The position numbers were made by a program, and so were the translations under genes. From Candidatus Peribacteraceae bacterium (GTDB lineage: Bacteria > Patescibacteriota > Gracilibacteria > Peribacterales > Peribacteraceae), in NCBI GenBank assembly GCA_018061525.1, contig JAGOUB010000022.1:1-11449 (forward strand): 11,449 nt of DNA, read 5' to 3'. Below, piece by piece: positions 1-6,500 of the stretch; the first letter of the stretch is position 1, and the number at the start of each line of letters is the position of its first letter. Under the pieces are notes generated by a model. That model ran no database searches, was not told the DNA's origin, and was given only the letters and a program-made list of their open reading frames with translations.

Positions 1-460
1 ACTGATCGTACGTGCCCATCTTGAACGACACCGTATTGTCGGCGGAAGAGAGGGCGATGGAATCGTTGATGAGATCGAGCGGCACGTCGGTCACCTGCGG
101 ACGCGACTCGGGCGCTACGGTGTTTTCTTGAGCGGAGCTGCCCTGGGCCTGGCCGACGGCGAAACGGAAATTTAACGGCGTGGAAATCGTCAGGCTGCCG
201 TCTGCTTCGCGCTGGATGGTGTAGCTCGGATTCTGCGCGCTCGAAACATCGGGCGTGACGACGAACGGTTGGGTGTAGGAGTCGAAATGCACCTGGGCCG
301 TCTCGCCCCTGCCGACACCCAGCTTGAACTTCTTCCAGCCCGTCTGCTTTTCGGCATCGGTCTGCGGAAGCGCCTGCAGGCGAGGAGCCTGGGGAGGGAG
401 GGCACTATCAGGCAACTGCGGCGCGGCGGACGGGAGGTGTTCGGGTGTGTGTGAGTGCAT
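1..460 (-). CDS. Hypothetical protein, N-terminal part (runs off left edge)
   Basis: An open frame runs without a stop from an ATG at 458-460 to the left edge, giving 153 visible residues. I translated it directly from the reverse strand. The first 40 or so residues are rich in Pro, Ala, Gln and His (start MHSHTPEHLPSAAP) and look disordered. They are followed by a more ordered part with alternating polar and hydrophobic residues suggestive of beta structure (for example QVHFDSYTQPFVVTP and GSLTISTPLNFRFAVG). There is no signal peptide, membrane segment or cysteine in the visible part. I do not recognise the family. The start is supported by a promoter whose -10 ends only 7 nt upstream; there is no room for a Shine-Dalgarno site, so translation is probably leaderless. 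The missing C-terminus could hold a recognisable domain. Confidence 0.72.
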   Translation of the reverse strand, partial: MHSHTPEHLPSAAPQLPDSALPPQAPRLQALPQTDAEKQTGWKKFKLGVGRGETAQVHFDSYTQPFVVTPDVSSAQNPSYTIQREADGSLTISTPLNFRFAVGQAQGSSAQENTVAPESRPQVTDVPLDLINDSIALSSADNTVSFKMGTYDQ

Positions 461-467
461 AACGTAT

Positions 468-496
468 ACTATAACATATTTTAGTGATTTACACAA
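468..496 (-). promoter_or_regulatory. Promoter of the left-edge gene, likely leaderless
   Basis: Read on the minus strand: -35 TTGTGT (491-496), 17-bp spacer, -10 TATAGT (468-473) preceded by TGT, which makes an extended -10. Only 7 nt separate the -10 from the ATG at 460, so transcription should begin at or next to the start codon. The block is strongly AT-rich in a GC-rich window. Confidence 0.6.
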
Positions 497-530
497 TATT
501 CAGCACTGGGCAGAAGTGAGCAGCGCGTAG

Positions 531-542
531 TGTCGCGCGACA
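531..542. repeat. 12-bp perfect palindrome TGTCGCGCGACA
   Basis: A perfect palindrome directly after the T-tract of the terminator at 542-577 (minus-strand sense) and about 35 bp upstream of the -35 of the left-edge gene. It could be an operator for that promoter or a chance GC-rich palindrome. Confidence 0.3.
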
Positions 543-577
543 AAAAAGCCCCGCTCTCCGAATCTCGGAGGCGGGGC
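542..577 (-). terminator. Rho-independent terminator of the small exported-protein gene
   Basis: On the minus strand a GC-rich hairpin (548-577) with arms GCCCCGC-CTCCGA and TCGGAG-GCGGGGC, a 3-nt loop and one bulged base is followed by six T residues (542-547). It lies about 30 nt after the stop codon at 608-610. It is a textbook intrinsic terminator that separates this gene from the left-edge gene. Confidence 0.93.
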
Positions 578-607
578 GGGTGGTCGCAGTGGTCAGATCA
601 GGTTTTC

Positions 608-1171
608 TCACTTGAGCAGGTCGAAGGTCCCGCCTTTGAAGACGACGGTCACGGTGCCCTTCTTGCCCTCCTGGAGGGCGATCTCGGTCTTGACGGTCAC
701 CTTGTCGGTGATGGGCGCGCGGGCGCTGTCGCGGGCGATGCCCTCGACCAAGGCCTTCAGACTGGCCTCGTCGTGCTTGCCGGCGCTCTCGATGTTGTAG
801 ATGACGGTGCCGGCCGCCTGGGTCTTGAAGCTCAACTTGGTCAGGACGCCGGTGCTCGGGGTCTTGGAGTACCCGATGGTGATCCGGCGGTCGCTCTTCG
901 TGTCACCCTTGGCCACGTCGGACTTGCCCGTGAGGGTGTAGCCCTCGGCCGTGGACAGGGTCTCCAGGTGCTTGGTGACGTTGGCGATGTCCTTGATGGA
1001 CGGCTCGCTGTCCCACGTCACATCGATGAAGCGGTTGCCGCCGAGGTCGCTGACCCAGGTGATCTTCAGGACGTTCGGGCCGGCCTTGTAGGTCTGGTCG
1101 GCGGGCTGGACGGCCTGGGTGCTGGGGGCGGCCACGGTGATCGCGGCGAGGAGCAGGATGGAACGGAGCAT
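608..1171 (-). CDS. Small exported protein of unknown function
   Basis: This gene encodes 187 residues. The start is well fixed: ATG at 1169-1171 has a perfect AAGGAGG (1178-1184) with 6-nt spacing. Residues 1-20 form a signal peptide with a short basic start (MLR), a Leu/Ile/Ala core and a likely cleavage after STQA, so the mature protein begins VQPADQTYKAG. The mature part has about 165 residues, is Lys/Thr-rich and mixed alpha/beta, has no cysteine and no further membrane segment. A helical stretch (about 131-150) is followed by beta-like segments (157-165 and 172-184). I do not recognise the family; it is probably a soluble extracytoplasmic protein. It is transcribed from a TTGACA promoter through a leader of about 193 nt with many hairpins and ends at a strong terminator. 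nrdR ends only 241 bases upstream with no terminator between, so read-through from nrdR is also possible. Confidence 0.85.
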   Translation of the reverse strand: MLRSILLLAAITVAAPSTQAVQPADQTYKAGPNVLKITWVSDLGGNRFIDVTWDSEPSIKDIANVTKHLETLSTAEGYTLTGKSDVAKGDTKSDRRITIGYSKTPSTGVLTKLSFKTQAAGTVIYNIESAGKHDEASLKALVEGIARDSARAPITDKVTVKTEIALQEGKKGTVTVVFKGGTFDLLK

Positions 1172-1364
1172 GCGAAACCTCCTTGGGGATGCGGTCCTCC
1201 GGGGAAATTCCCCGGCGAGACATCTGGCCGCCCCGTGTGGGCGGCGAGATCCGGCTGTTGCCGGCGGCGGTATCGCGCACTGCGCACGCGTGCATGCGCA
1301 CCGTGCGATACCGTCTATTTCTTACCACTGCGATGGTTCGAAAGAATTAGGACTTCTCCGTCCT
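1172..1364 (-). promoter_or_regulatory. Long structured 5' leader (candidate cis-regulatory RNA)
   Basis: The leader runs from the predicted start of transcription (about 1364) to the ATG at 1171. In transcript order it has these inverted repeats: AGGAC/GTCCT with a 6-nt loop (1349-1364) at the very 5' end; a 44-nt hairpin (1269-1312) with outer 8-bp arms GGTATCGC/GCGATACC and inner 6-bp arms TGCGCA/TGCGCA; CCGGC/GCCGG (1251-1264); GCCGCCC/GGGCGGC (1227-1245); and CCGGGG/CCCCGG (1199-1215), about 15 nt before the Shine-Dalgarno site. A CCCC tract (1185-1188) abuts the AAGGAGG and could pair alternatively with the GGGG of the last hairpin. I do not recognise a known riboswitch class. None of the hairpins has a following T-tract, so translational control or RNA stability is likelier than attenuation. 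Confidence 0.55.
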
Positions 1365-1370
1365 GTGCAT

Positions 1371-1399
1371 ACTATGAAATAGTACATGTTATTTGTCAA
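1371..1399 (-). promoter_or_regulatory. Promoter of the small exported-protein gene
   Basis: Minus-strand -35 is TTGACA (1394-1399), a perfect consensus. A 17-bp spacer leads to -10 CATAGT (1371-1376), with 4 of 6 consensus bases. It starts 13 bp after the nrdR stop codon and lies in a short AT-rich island. The predicted transcription start (about 1364) coincides with the first hairpin of the leader. Confidence 0.65.
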
Positions 1400-1412
1400 T
1401 AACCGGATTCTC

Positions 1413-1865
1413 TCACTTCTTCCCAAATAATTTGCCTAATTCCTCCTTAAACTCCTCCACGTCCTTGAACTCGCGATGCACCGAGGCGAAGCGGATGTAG
1501 GCGACCTGGTCGAGCTTCTTGAGCTCCTTCATGACGTCGTTGCCGATGGCTGTGCTCTCCACCTCGCCGCCCTCGCCGCGCCACTTCTCCTCCAATTTGC
1601 TGACGACGCGGTCGACCTGCTCTTGGCTGACCGGCCGCTTGGTGCAGCTGAGCCAGATGCCGCGCTGCAGCTTCTCGCGGTTGAACGGCTCGCGAGTGCC
1701 GTCGCGCTTCACGACGATGATCGAGGCCGCCTCCTGGCGTTCGAAAGTGGTGAAGCGGTGCTCGCACTTGCTGCACTCGCGTCGGCGGCGCACGGCCTTC
1801 CCTTCCTCGGTAAGGCGGGAGTCGACCACGCCGGTGTCTTCGTTGCCGCACTGCGGGCACTTCAT
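1413..1865 (-). CDS. nrdR: Transcriptional repressor NrdR
   Basis: This gene encodes 150 residues, the usual length of the NrdR family. NrdR represses ribonucleotide reductase genes, sensing ATP/dATP through an ATP-cone and binding paired NrdR boxes. An N-terminal zinc ribbon has Cys3, Cys6, Cys31 and Cys34 (CPQC and CSKC), with the hallmark VVDSR and the basic VRRRREC and RFTTFER segments. The ATP-cone spans about residues 49-139, beginning IIVVKRDGTREPFNREKL and ending in the family signature RFASVHREFKDVEEF. The start ATG (1863-1865) has only a weak upstream AGG. No nrd structural gene is in the window, so the targets are elsewhere. It is divergent from the 126-residue gene, and a perfect palindrome overlaps the -10 of its promoter. 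No intrinsic terminator follows it. Confidence 0.97.
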   Translation of the reverse strand: MKCPQCGNEDTGVVDSRLTEEGKAVRRRRECSKCEHRFTTFERQEAASIIVVKRDGTREPFNREKLQRGIWLSCTKRPVSQEQVDRVVSKLEEKWRGEGGEVESTAIGNDVMKELKKLDQVAYIRFASVHREFKDVEEFKEELGKLFGKK

Positions 1866-1895
1866 GCGGAGATCGTACCTGAGCGTATGGGCTCT

Positions 1896-1910
1896 ATTAT
1901 TGACAATAAT
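1896..1910. promoter_or_regulatory. Perfect 15-bp palindrome, candidate operator between nrdR and the divergent gene
   Basis: ATTATTG-A-CAATAAT is a perfect inverted repeat. It covers the putative nrdR -10 on one strand and the TTGACA -35 of the divergent gene on the other, so a bound repressor could block both. It does not match the NrdR-box consensus (ACAC-W-ATATAT-W-GTGT), so autoregulation by NrdR is not obvious. In AT-rich DNA part of the symmetry could arise by chance. Confidence 0.45.
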
Positions 1911-1924
1911 GACTTATATGATAA
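1896..1924 (-). promoter_or_regulatory. Putative nrdR promoter
   Basis: Minus-strand -35 TTATCA (1919-1924), 17-bp spacer, -10 AATAAT (1896-1901). Each hexamer is close to consensus. The leader to the ATG would be about 25 nt. The region is AT-rich, so other registers are possible. Confidence 0.45.
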
Positions 1925-1925
1925 T
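1900..1925 (+). promoter_or_regulatory. Putative promoter of the 126-residue gene
   Basis: A perfect TTGACA (1900-1905) is followed by AT-rich DNA. The best -10-like hexamer is GATAAT (1920-1925), but the spacer is only 14 bp; at 16-18 bp there are only poor matches. The position, about 55-80 bp upstream of the gene, is sensible, but the -10 is uncertain. Confidence 0.35.
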
Positions 1926-1978
1926 TTATCAATTAGTTCTGACTTTCACACGATCGCTTACCCCGGAGGACGGAGACC

Positions 1979-2359
1979 ATGCCGAAGACGAAGGACAGTG
2001 TGCGCGAGTACCTGCAGAAGGCGGTGCGGACGCCCGATCCCGACAAGTCCACATTGGCGGAGATCCGCCGCCTGCTCAACAAGGAGCTGTGGTGCCTCAT
2101 CTCCAGTGGCCGCGCCTATGAAGAGATGATGTGGATCAACGCCATCATCACCGCCGCGAACAAGCCGACGGCCATCCCCCAGGCCTTCGTCCGGTGGCTC
2201 CACGAGCGGTGCCTGCTGCTGATCGCGATCGGCGTCTCGCGCGCTAGCTCGATCCGGGGCGGGACCGACCTCGGTCATGAGTTCGTCCGCGACGGCATTA
2301 CCGAGCAAGAGTTCGAGGAAGTGGTGGTGGAGATCCTCGAGCCGTTGGTGGACAAGTGA
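1979..2359 (+). CDS. Hypothetical protein (126 aa), only plus-strand gene
   Basis: The start ATG (1979-1981) has a strong GGAGGA (1965-1970) 8 nt upstream. The product is a cytoplasmic-looking, mostly helical protein with no signal peptide. It has a charged N-terminus (MPKTKDSVREYLQKAV), a helix-rich centre (about 24-60, with LAEIRRLLNKELWCLISSGR), a hydrophobic stretch (about 78-86, CLLLIAIGV) too short and too interrupted for a confident membrane span, and an acidic C-terminal helix (TEQEFEEVVVEILEPL). It has two lone cysteines (39 and 78) and no metal motif. I do not recognise the family. It is transcribed divergently from nrdR and convergently with tsaC, and it ends at a strong terminator. 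That makes it a single-gene unit, and its role cannot be inferred from its neighbours. Confidence 0.83.
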   Translation: MPKTKDSVREYLQKAVRTPDPDKSTLAEIRRLLNKELWCLISSGRAYEEMMWINAIITAANKPTAIPQAFVRWLHERCLLLIAIGVSRASSIRGGTDLGHEFVRDGITEQEFEEVVVEILEPLVDK

Positions 2360-2378
2360 GTCCGTGAAGCGGCGACCG

Positions 2379-2410
2379 GGACCTGGCGCGTGCGCCAGGT
2401 CCTTCTTTTA
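2379..2410 (+). terminator. Rho-independent terminator of the 126-residue gene
   Basis: Perfect 10-bp arms GGACCTGGCG (2379-2388) and CGCCAGGTCC (2393-2402) with the 4-nt loop CGTG are followed by TTCTTTTA on the plus strand. It starts 19 nt after the stop codon. The stop codon of the convergent tsaC (2408-2410) lies in the T-tract. The hairpin has no T-run on the minus strand, so it terminates mainly in the plus direction. Confidence 0.92.
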
Positions 2411-3010
2411 TCGTGCCCCGACCTCTCCTTGCCGCCGCACTTCTCCCCCCTTGGTCAGGTCCATCACCGTCGAGGGCGGCACCGGCGGCAGCGTCCCGCC
2501 GTCGATCACCAGGTCGGGTCCGCCCTCGGGCCAGGTGCGCTGCAGGTCCGCGACCGAGTAGGGGTTGGGTTCGCCGTGGCGGTTGGCCGAGGTGGTGCTG
2601 ACGGGCAGCAGGAATATGGCAGCCAACTCTGTTGCGAACGGGTGGCTGCTCACGCGCACGCCGAGCGTGGCGCCGCCCTCGGGCGAGGGCAGCAGGCGCA
2701 GGGGCGCGCCGGTCTTGAGCGGCAGGATGAGCGTCAGCGGTCCGGGCAGGTGGGCGGCGGCCAAGCGCTCAGCTTCGTCATTCCACTCCACCCAGGCCTT
2801 CGCCGCCTCGACCGTAGCGAAGAGACCGCTCACCGGCTGGCCGCGTGGGCGCTCCTTGAGCGCGAACAGTCGCTCGACCGCCACAGGGTTCGAGAGGTCG
2901 GCGCAGAGCCCGTAACACGTCTCGGTGGGATGGGCGATGACGCCGCCCGCCTTCAAGAACGTGACGGCGGTCAGAACAGCGGCGGGATCGGACTGGGAGA
3001 GAATGCGCAC
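2408..3010 (-). CDS. tsaC: L-threonylcarbamoyladenylate synthase (TsaC/YwlC/YrdC family)
   Basis: The YrdC-type enzyme makes threonylcarbamoyl-AMP from threonine, bicarbonate and ATP, the first step of t6A formation at position 37 of ANN-decoding tRNAs; it acts in the cytoplasm. From the GTG at 3008-3010 it has 200 residues, the usual size of the single-domain form without the C-terminal Sua5 domain. Family motifs in order are: GGVIAHPTETCYGL (22-35), KERP (52-55) in the KxR site, HLPGPLTLIL (87-96), GVRVSSHP (117-124), STTSANRHG (138-146, the SxN nucleotide site) and DGG...PSTVMDL (170-185). The frame opens further to a TTG at 3040, but that codon lies in the T-tract of the upstream terminator and adds no conserved sequence, so GTG 3010 is chosen. 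There is no Shine-Dalgarno site. A TATCCT ends 6 nt before the GTG, so leaderless expression is possible. Confidence 0.94.
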   Translation of the reverse strand: MRILSQSDPAAVLTAVTFLKAGGVIAHPTETCYGLCADLSNPVAVERLFALKERPRGQPVSGLFATVEAAKAWVEWNDEAERLAAAHLPGPLTLILPLKTGAPLRLLPSPEGGATLGVRVSSHPFATELAAIFLLPVSTTSANRHGEPNPYSVADLQRTWPEGGPDLVIDGGTLPPVPPSTVMDLTKGGEVRRQGEVGAR

Positions 3011-3016
3011 GACCGG

Positions 3017-3022
3017 AGGATA
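3017..3022 (-). promoter_or_regulatory. Possible -10 element of tsaC
   Basis: TATCCT on the minus strand ends 6 nt before the GTG start, and no convincing -35 is seen (the T-tract of the terminator falls at that distance). Because an intrinsic terminator (3039-3069) lies just upstream, tsaC needs a promoter in this 30-bp gap or must rely on terminator read-through. Confidence 0.3.
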
Positions 3023-3038
3023 GGCCCGGGCGGCACGC

Positions 3039-3069
3039 AAAAAAAGACCCGCTGCACATGTGCAGCGGG
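3039..3069 (-). terminator. Rho-independent terminator of the zinc-ribbon gene
   Basis: A perfect 22-bp palindrome (3048-3069; arms CCCGCTGCACA and TGTGCAGCGGG) is followed on the minus strand by TC and seven T residues (3039-3045). A second perfect hairpin, GTCACT-GGGC-AGTGAC (3091-3106), lies between the stop codon at 3111 and this terminator and may protect the 3' end. Confidence 0.92.
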
Positions 3070-3110
3070 CGTGGTCTGTGGTCGTCAGGTGTCACTGGGC
3101 AGTGACGCGG

Positions 3111-3389
3111 TTAGGAGGAGCGGTAGGAGCGGTTGCCGCAGTCACCGCAGATGCCGTCGGCACCCACGTTGCCGTTGCACATGGCGCAAGCAGGCTGTGC
3201 GTTGGGGCTCGGGACCTTGGCGGCCGCCCCCTTGGGGGCCGGCTGGGGATGCGCCTGCTGCCACAGGAGCATTTGCACCTCTGAGTGACGATATGTCACA
3301 CAGTGAGTGCACGTCTTGAGAGTGCGGGCGCAGTGCGGGCAGGAGGACTTCGTCTGGGGCACGGTCTCACCAATTCCTTCGTCAATCAC
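3111..3389 (-). CDS. Small double zinc-ribbon protein
   Basis: The product carries two four-cysteine metal sites: CPHC-x6-CTHC (residues 17-30 if started at GTG 3389) and CAMC-x9-CGDC (68-84). A Pro/Ala/Lys-rich linker (about 50-65) joins them. The tail is NRSYRSS. The fold suggests a structural zinc protein that binds nucleic acid or protein; no enzyme motif is visible and I do not recognise the family. The start is uncertain. The open frame extends to an ATG at 3572, but that overlaps dnaE and lies upstream of the promoter at 3482-3509. TTG 3476, GTG 3389 and GTG 3362 (GGTGAG just before it) all keep both ribbons; ATG 3272, with the best ribosome site (AGAGG, 5-nt spacing), would keep only the second. 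I chose GTG 3389 because the hairpin-rich leader ends just upstream of it. Confidence 0.62.
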   Translation of the reverse strand: MIDEGIGETVPQTKSSCPHCARTLKTCTHCVTYRHSEVQMLLWQQAHPQPAPKGAAAKVPSPNAQPACAMCNGNVGADGICGDCGNRSYRSS

Positions 3390-3475
3390 CAAACTGATCT
3401 TGGACGTCCGGTCGAGCCGGACACGTTTTCCTGACGACGTTGTCAGAGGGCATGGCAGGGGTTTCCCCGTTGCCA
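3390..3475 (-). promoter_or_regulatory. Structured leader of the zinc-ribbon gene
   Basis: In minus-strand order there are: a hairpin starting at the predicted transcription start, with outer arms TGGCA/TGCCA and inner GGGG/CCCC around AAA (3453-3475); CTGAC/GTCAG with a 6-nt loop (3431-3446); and GTCCGG/CCGGAC with a 5-nt loop (3406-3422). No U-tract follows. A 23-codon ORF (ATG at about 3452) also lies here. If translation starts at TTG 3476 instead, this stretch is coding. Confidence 0.4.
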
Positions 3476-3481
3476 AGACAT

Positions 3482-3509
3482 ACAATATACTATTATGAAT
3501 TAGTGTCAA
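3482..3509 (-). promoter_or_regulatory. Promoter of the zinc-ribbon gene
   Basis: Minus-strand -35 is TTGACA (3504-3509), a perfect consensus. The spacer is 16 bp and the -10 is TATTGT (3482-3487). The AT-rich island begins about 20 bp after the dnaE stop codon. The predicted start of transcription is near 3475. Confidence 0.6.
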
Positions 3510-3528
3510 TATACCACAGACGGCTTTC

Positions 3529-6500
3529 TTAGGCCGTCGGTTCGCTGGCGTGCAGGGCCAGCAGGTCGGCAATCTTCGCCTCCAAGATGGGCGACATCGT
3601 CACCGTCAGCGGTACGTCGATCAGCTGCTCGCCGATCTTGAGGCGCACGCGCTCGGGACCGGGGAAGGTCTCGAAGAGCTTCTTCAAATCCAGCAGTAGT
3701 TGCTTTGGTGCGCGGGCCGGCAGCGCCACAGTGTTGATGCTCACGCTCGGTGCGGCATCCGCGGCGGGAGTGGCTGCCGCCATGCCCAGCGCGCGCAGCG
3801 GCTCGTCGGTAGGCATGCCCTTGGCGATCCACACCGCCAGCGGTCCGGAGAGATCGGACGACGGGCCGGCCTCGGGCATTGCCGCCGTCTCGCCCGCCAC
3901 CACGTTGCCGTCGTCATCGAGCACCTCGGTGTCTTCCTCGTCATCCACGATGGCCGCGCGCACCGGCTGCACGCCGCGTTTCGCCTCTTCCTCATCCCAG
4001 AAGCCATCGGTCTTGGCGCGCTCGATCATGGTCGTGAGCGAGGCGCGCTTGATGGCGTCGACGATCACCTGGTACTGGCCGGCGCGAGCCTCCAGCGTGC
4101 CGCCCACCACCAGCACGGTGTCGGGCTTGCCGAGCTGGTCCTGCAATTCGGCGTAGGCCTTGGGGAAGAGCGTCACCTCGATCTTACCGGTCGGGTCCTC
4201 CAGCGTGAGGATGCCCATGGTGTCGCCCTTCTTGGTGCGGATGGGCTTGAAGCCTTCCTCGATGCCGGCGACCGTCACCTTCTTGCCGATGTCCTTCGAT
4301 TCCAGCGAGCCGATCAGGCGCGCCTTCTTGGCGATGTACTTCTTCATGCCCGCCAGCGGGTGGCTCGAGACGTAGAGACCGAGCGTCTCCTTCTCCCAGA
4401 TGAGCTTCTGCTGCGGCGAGGCCGGCGGCGTAAAGGGCAGGTCGATGGTCGCCTCCTCCACCAGGCCTGCGGCGCCAAACAGGTCGGCCTGGCCGCCGGT
4501 GGCGCCGGCATCCTTGGCGTAGCTCGTGATGCGGTCGTAGTGCGTGATGACGGCGTTGCGCTCGGCGAAGCGGTCGATGGCGCCCGACTTGGCCAGGGCC
4601 TCGAGCAGCTTCTTGTTGAAGACCTTGGCCGGCACGCGGCGGGCCAAGGTTTCCAGGCTGGCGTAGGGGCCGTTGGCGTCGCGCTCGGCGATGATCAGGT
4701 CCACCGAGCTCTCGCCAATACCCTTCACGGCGGAGAGGCCGAAGCGGATCGCCCAGCGGCCCTCGCTCCCCTCGCGGTCGGCGGGGGTGATCACCGTGAA
4801 CTGCTTACGCGACTCGTTGATGTCCGGCGGCAGAACGTCGATGCCCATCGAGCGGCACTCCTCGATCTCGATCATGACGCGGTCGGTGTCCTGGCTGTCG
4901 CTGCTGAGCAGGGCGGCCATGAACTCGGCGGTGTAGTTGGCCTTCAGGTAGGCCGTCTCGTAGGCGATGCGCGCGTAGCAGGCGGCGTGCGATTTGTTGA
5001 AGCCGTAGCCGGCGAACGGCTCGATGAGCGCAAAGATCTTGTCGGCCACCTCCTTTTTCTTGCCGATGGCCACGGCGCCCTGCACGAACTTCTCCTTCTG
5101 CTCAGCGAGGAGCTTGGGGATCTTCTTGGCCACGGCCTTGATGAGCAGGTAACCCGCGCCGAGCGAGAACCCGGCGAACTCCTGGGCCACGCGCTGCACC
5201 TGCTCTTGGTACACCATGATGCCGTACGTCTCCTTTAAGAACGGCTCCAGCTCGGGCACTTCGTACTTCACCGACTTGGGGTCGTTCTTGCCCTTGATGT
5301 ACGTCGGGATCGACTCCATCGGACCCGGGCGGTACAAGGCGCACATCGCCATGATGTCCTCGAAACGCGTGGGCTTGAGCTGCTTGAGGTAGCGGCGCAT
5401 GCCCGCGGATTCCAACTGGAAGACGCCGGTGGTGTTGCCCGATTTGAGCAGGTTGAACGACGCCTTGTCGTCGGTTGGAATCTTTTCGATGTCCACCGTC
5501 TCGCCGCGCGTGCGCTCGATGATCTTGAGCGCCGTCTGGATGACGGTGAGGTTCATCAGGCCGAGGAAGTCCATCTTCAGCAGGCCCAACGACTCCAGAG
5601 GCTTGGCCGAGTACTGCGTGATGATGGTGTCGTCGTCCTTGGGCGCTTTCTGCACGGCCGTGTACTCGATGGCGGGCTTGGGCGTGATGATGACACCGCA
5701 GGCGTGCACCGAGATGTGGCGGGCCTTGCCTTCCAGCTTGAGCGCGATGTCGATGATCTTCTTGTAGGCGTCGTTGCTCTCGTAGGCGGCCTTCAGCTCC
5801 GAGGTGGCCAACGCCTGGTCGAGCGTGGTGCCCGGCTTTTCCGGCACCATCTTGGCCAGCGCGTTCATCTCGAGAAACGAGATACCGAAGGCGCGGCCCA
5901 CGTCCTTGACGGCGGCGCGGGCGGCCAGCGTTCCGAAGGTACAAATCTGGACGACGCGATCGCGGCCGTACTTCTCACGCACGTACTCCAGCACCTCGTC
6001 GCGACGGTCGTCGGCGAAGTCCATGTCGATATCGGGCATGGAGATGCGCTCCGGGTTGAGGAAGCGCTCGAAGAGCAGTCCCTGCGGGATGGGGTCAAAG
6101 TTGGTGATGCCGAGGCAGTAACTGACCATCGAGCCGGCGGCCGAGCCGCGTCCCGGGCCCACCATGATGCCGCGGCGGCGGGCCTCGTTTACGAAGTCGG
6201 CGACGATGAGGAAGTAGCCGGCGAACTTCACCTGGCGGATGACGGAGAGCTCGTAGTCCAGGCGCTTCTCCAGCTCGGGCGAGGTCACCGGGTAGCGGCG
6301 TGCGAAGCCCTCGCGGGCCAGGCGCTCCATCTCCTCGTCCTCGGTGCGGTCGCCGGTGACGGGGCCGTGCGGGATCTGGTTCTTGCCGAACTCGAAGTCG
6401 ACGGTGCAGCGGTCGGCGATGACGCGCGTGTTCTCCAGCGCCTCGGGCACGTGCGCAAAGGCCTTCTCCATTTCCTCGAACGGACGCATCGAGTAGTCGC

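Noticed and set aside
491..506. Possible NrdR box upstream of the left-edge gene (ACACAATATTCAGCAC)
   Set aside because: The first nine bases fit the consensus but the second half does not (about 11 of 16 overall). I see no second box about 31 bp away, which NrdR binding normally needs.
1371..1383. ACTAT-GAA-ATAGT inverted repeat as an NrdR box in the exported-protein promoter
   Set aside because: The core is one base too long for the NrdR-box consensus and lacks the outer ACA/TGT; it overlaps the -10 and is probably just AT-rich promoter sequence.
530..1402. A 290-codon plus-strand open frame
   Set aside because: It runs antisense through the terminator, the exported-protein gene, its leader and its promoter, which are all well supported on the minus strand.
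2390..3319. A 309-codon plus-strand open frame
   Set aside because: Antisense to tsaC and to the terminator at 3039-3069; composition typical of a shadow frame.
3519..3538. Hairpin GACGGC/GCCGTC around the dnaE stop codon as a terminator
   Set aside because: It has only a 6-bp stem with an 8-nt loop and no T-tract on either strand, so it is not a convincing intrinsic terminator.
3700..5238. A 512-codon plus-strand open frame opposite dnaE
   Set aside because: It lies fully antisense to dnaE, whose every domain is conserved. Its translation is a low-complexity Gly/Ala/Val/Leu/Asp/His mix typical of the shadow frame in GC-rich DNA.
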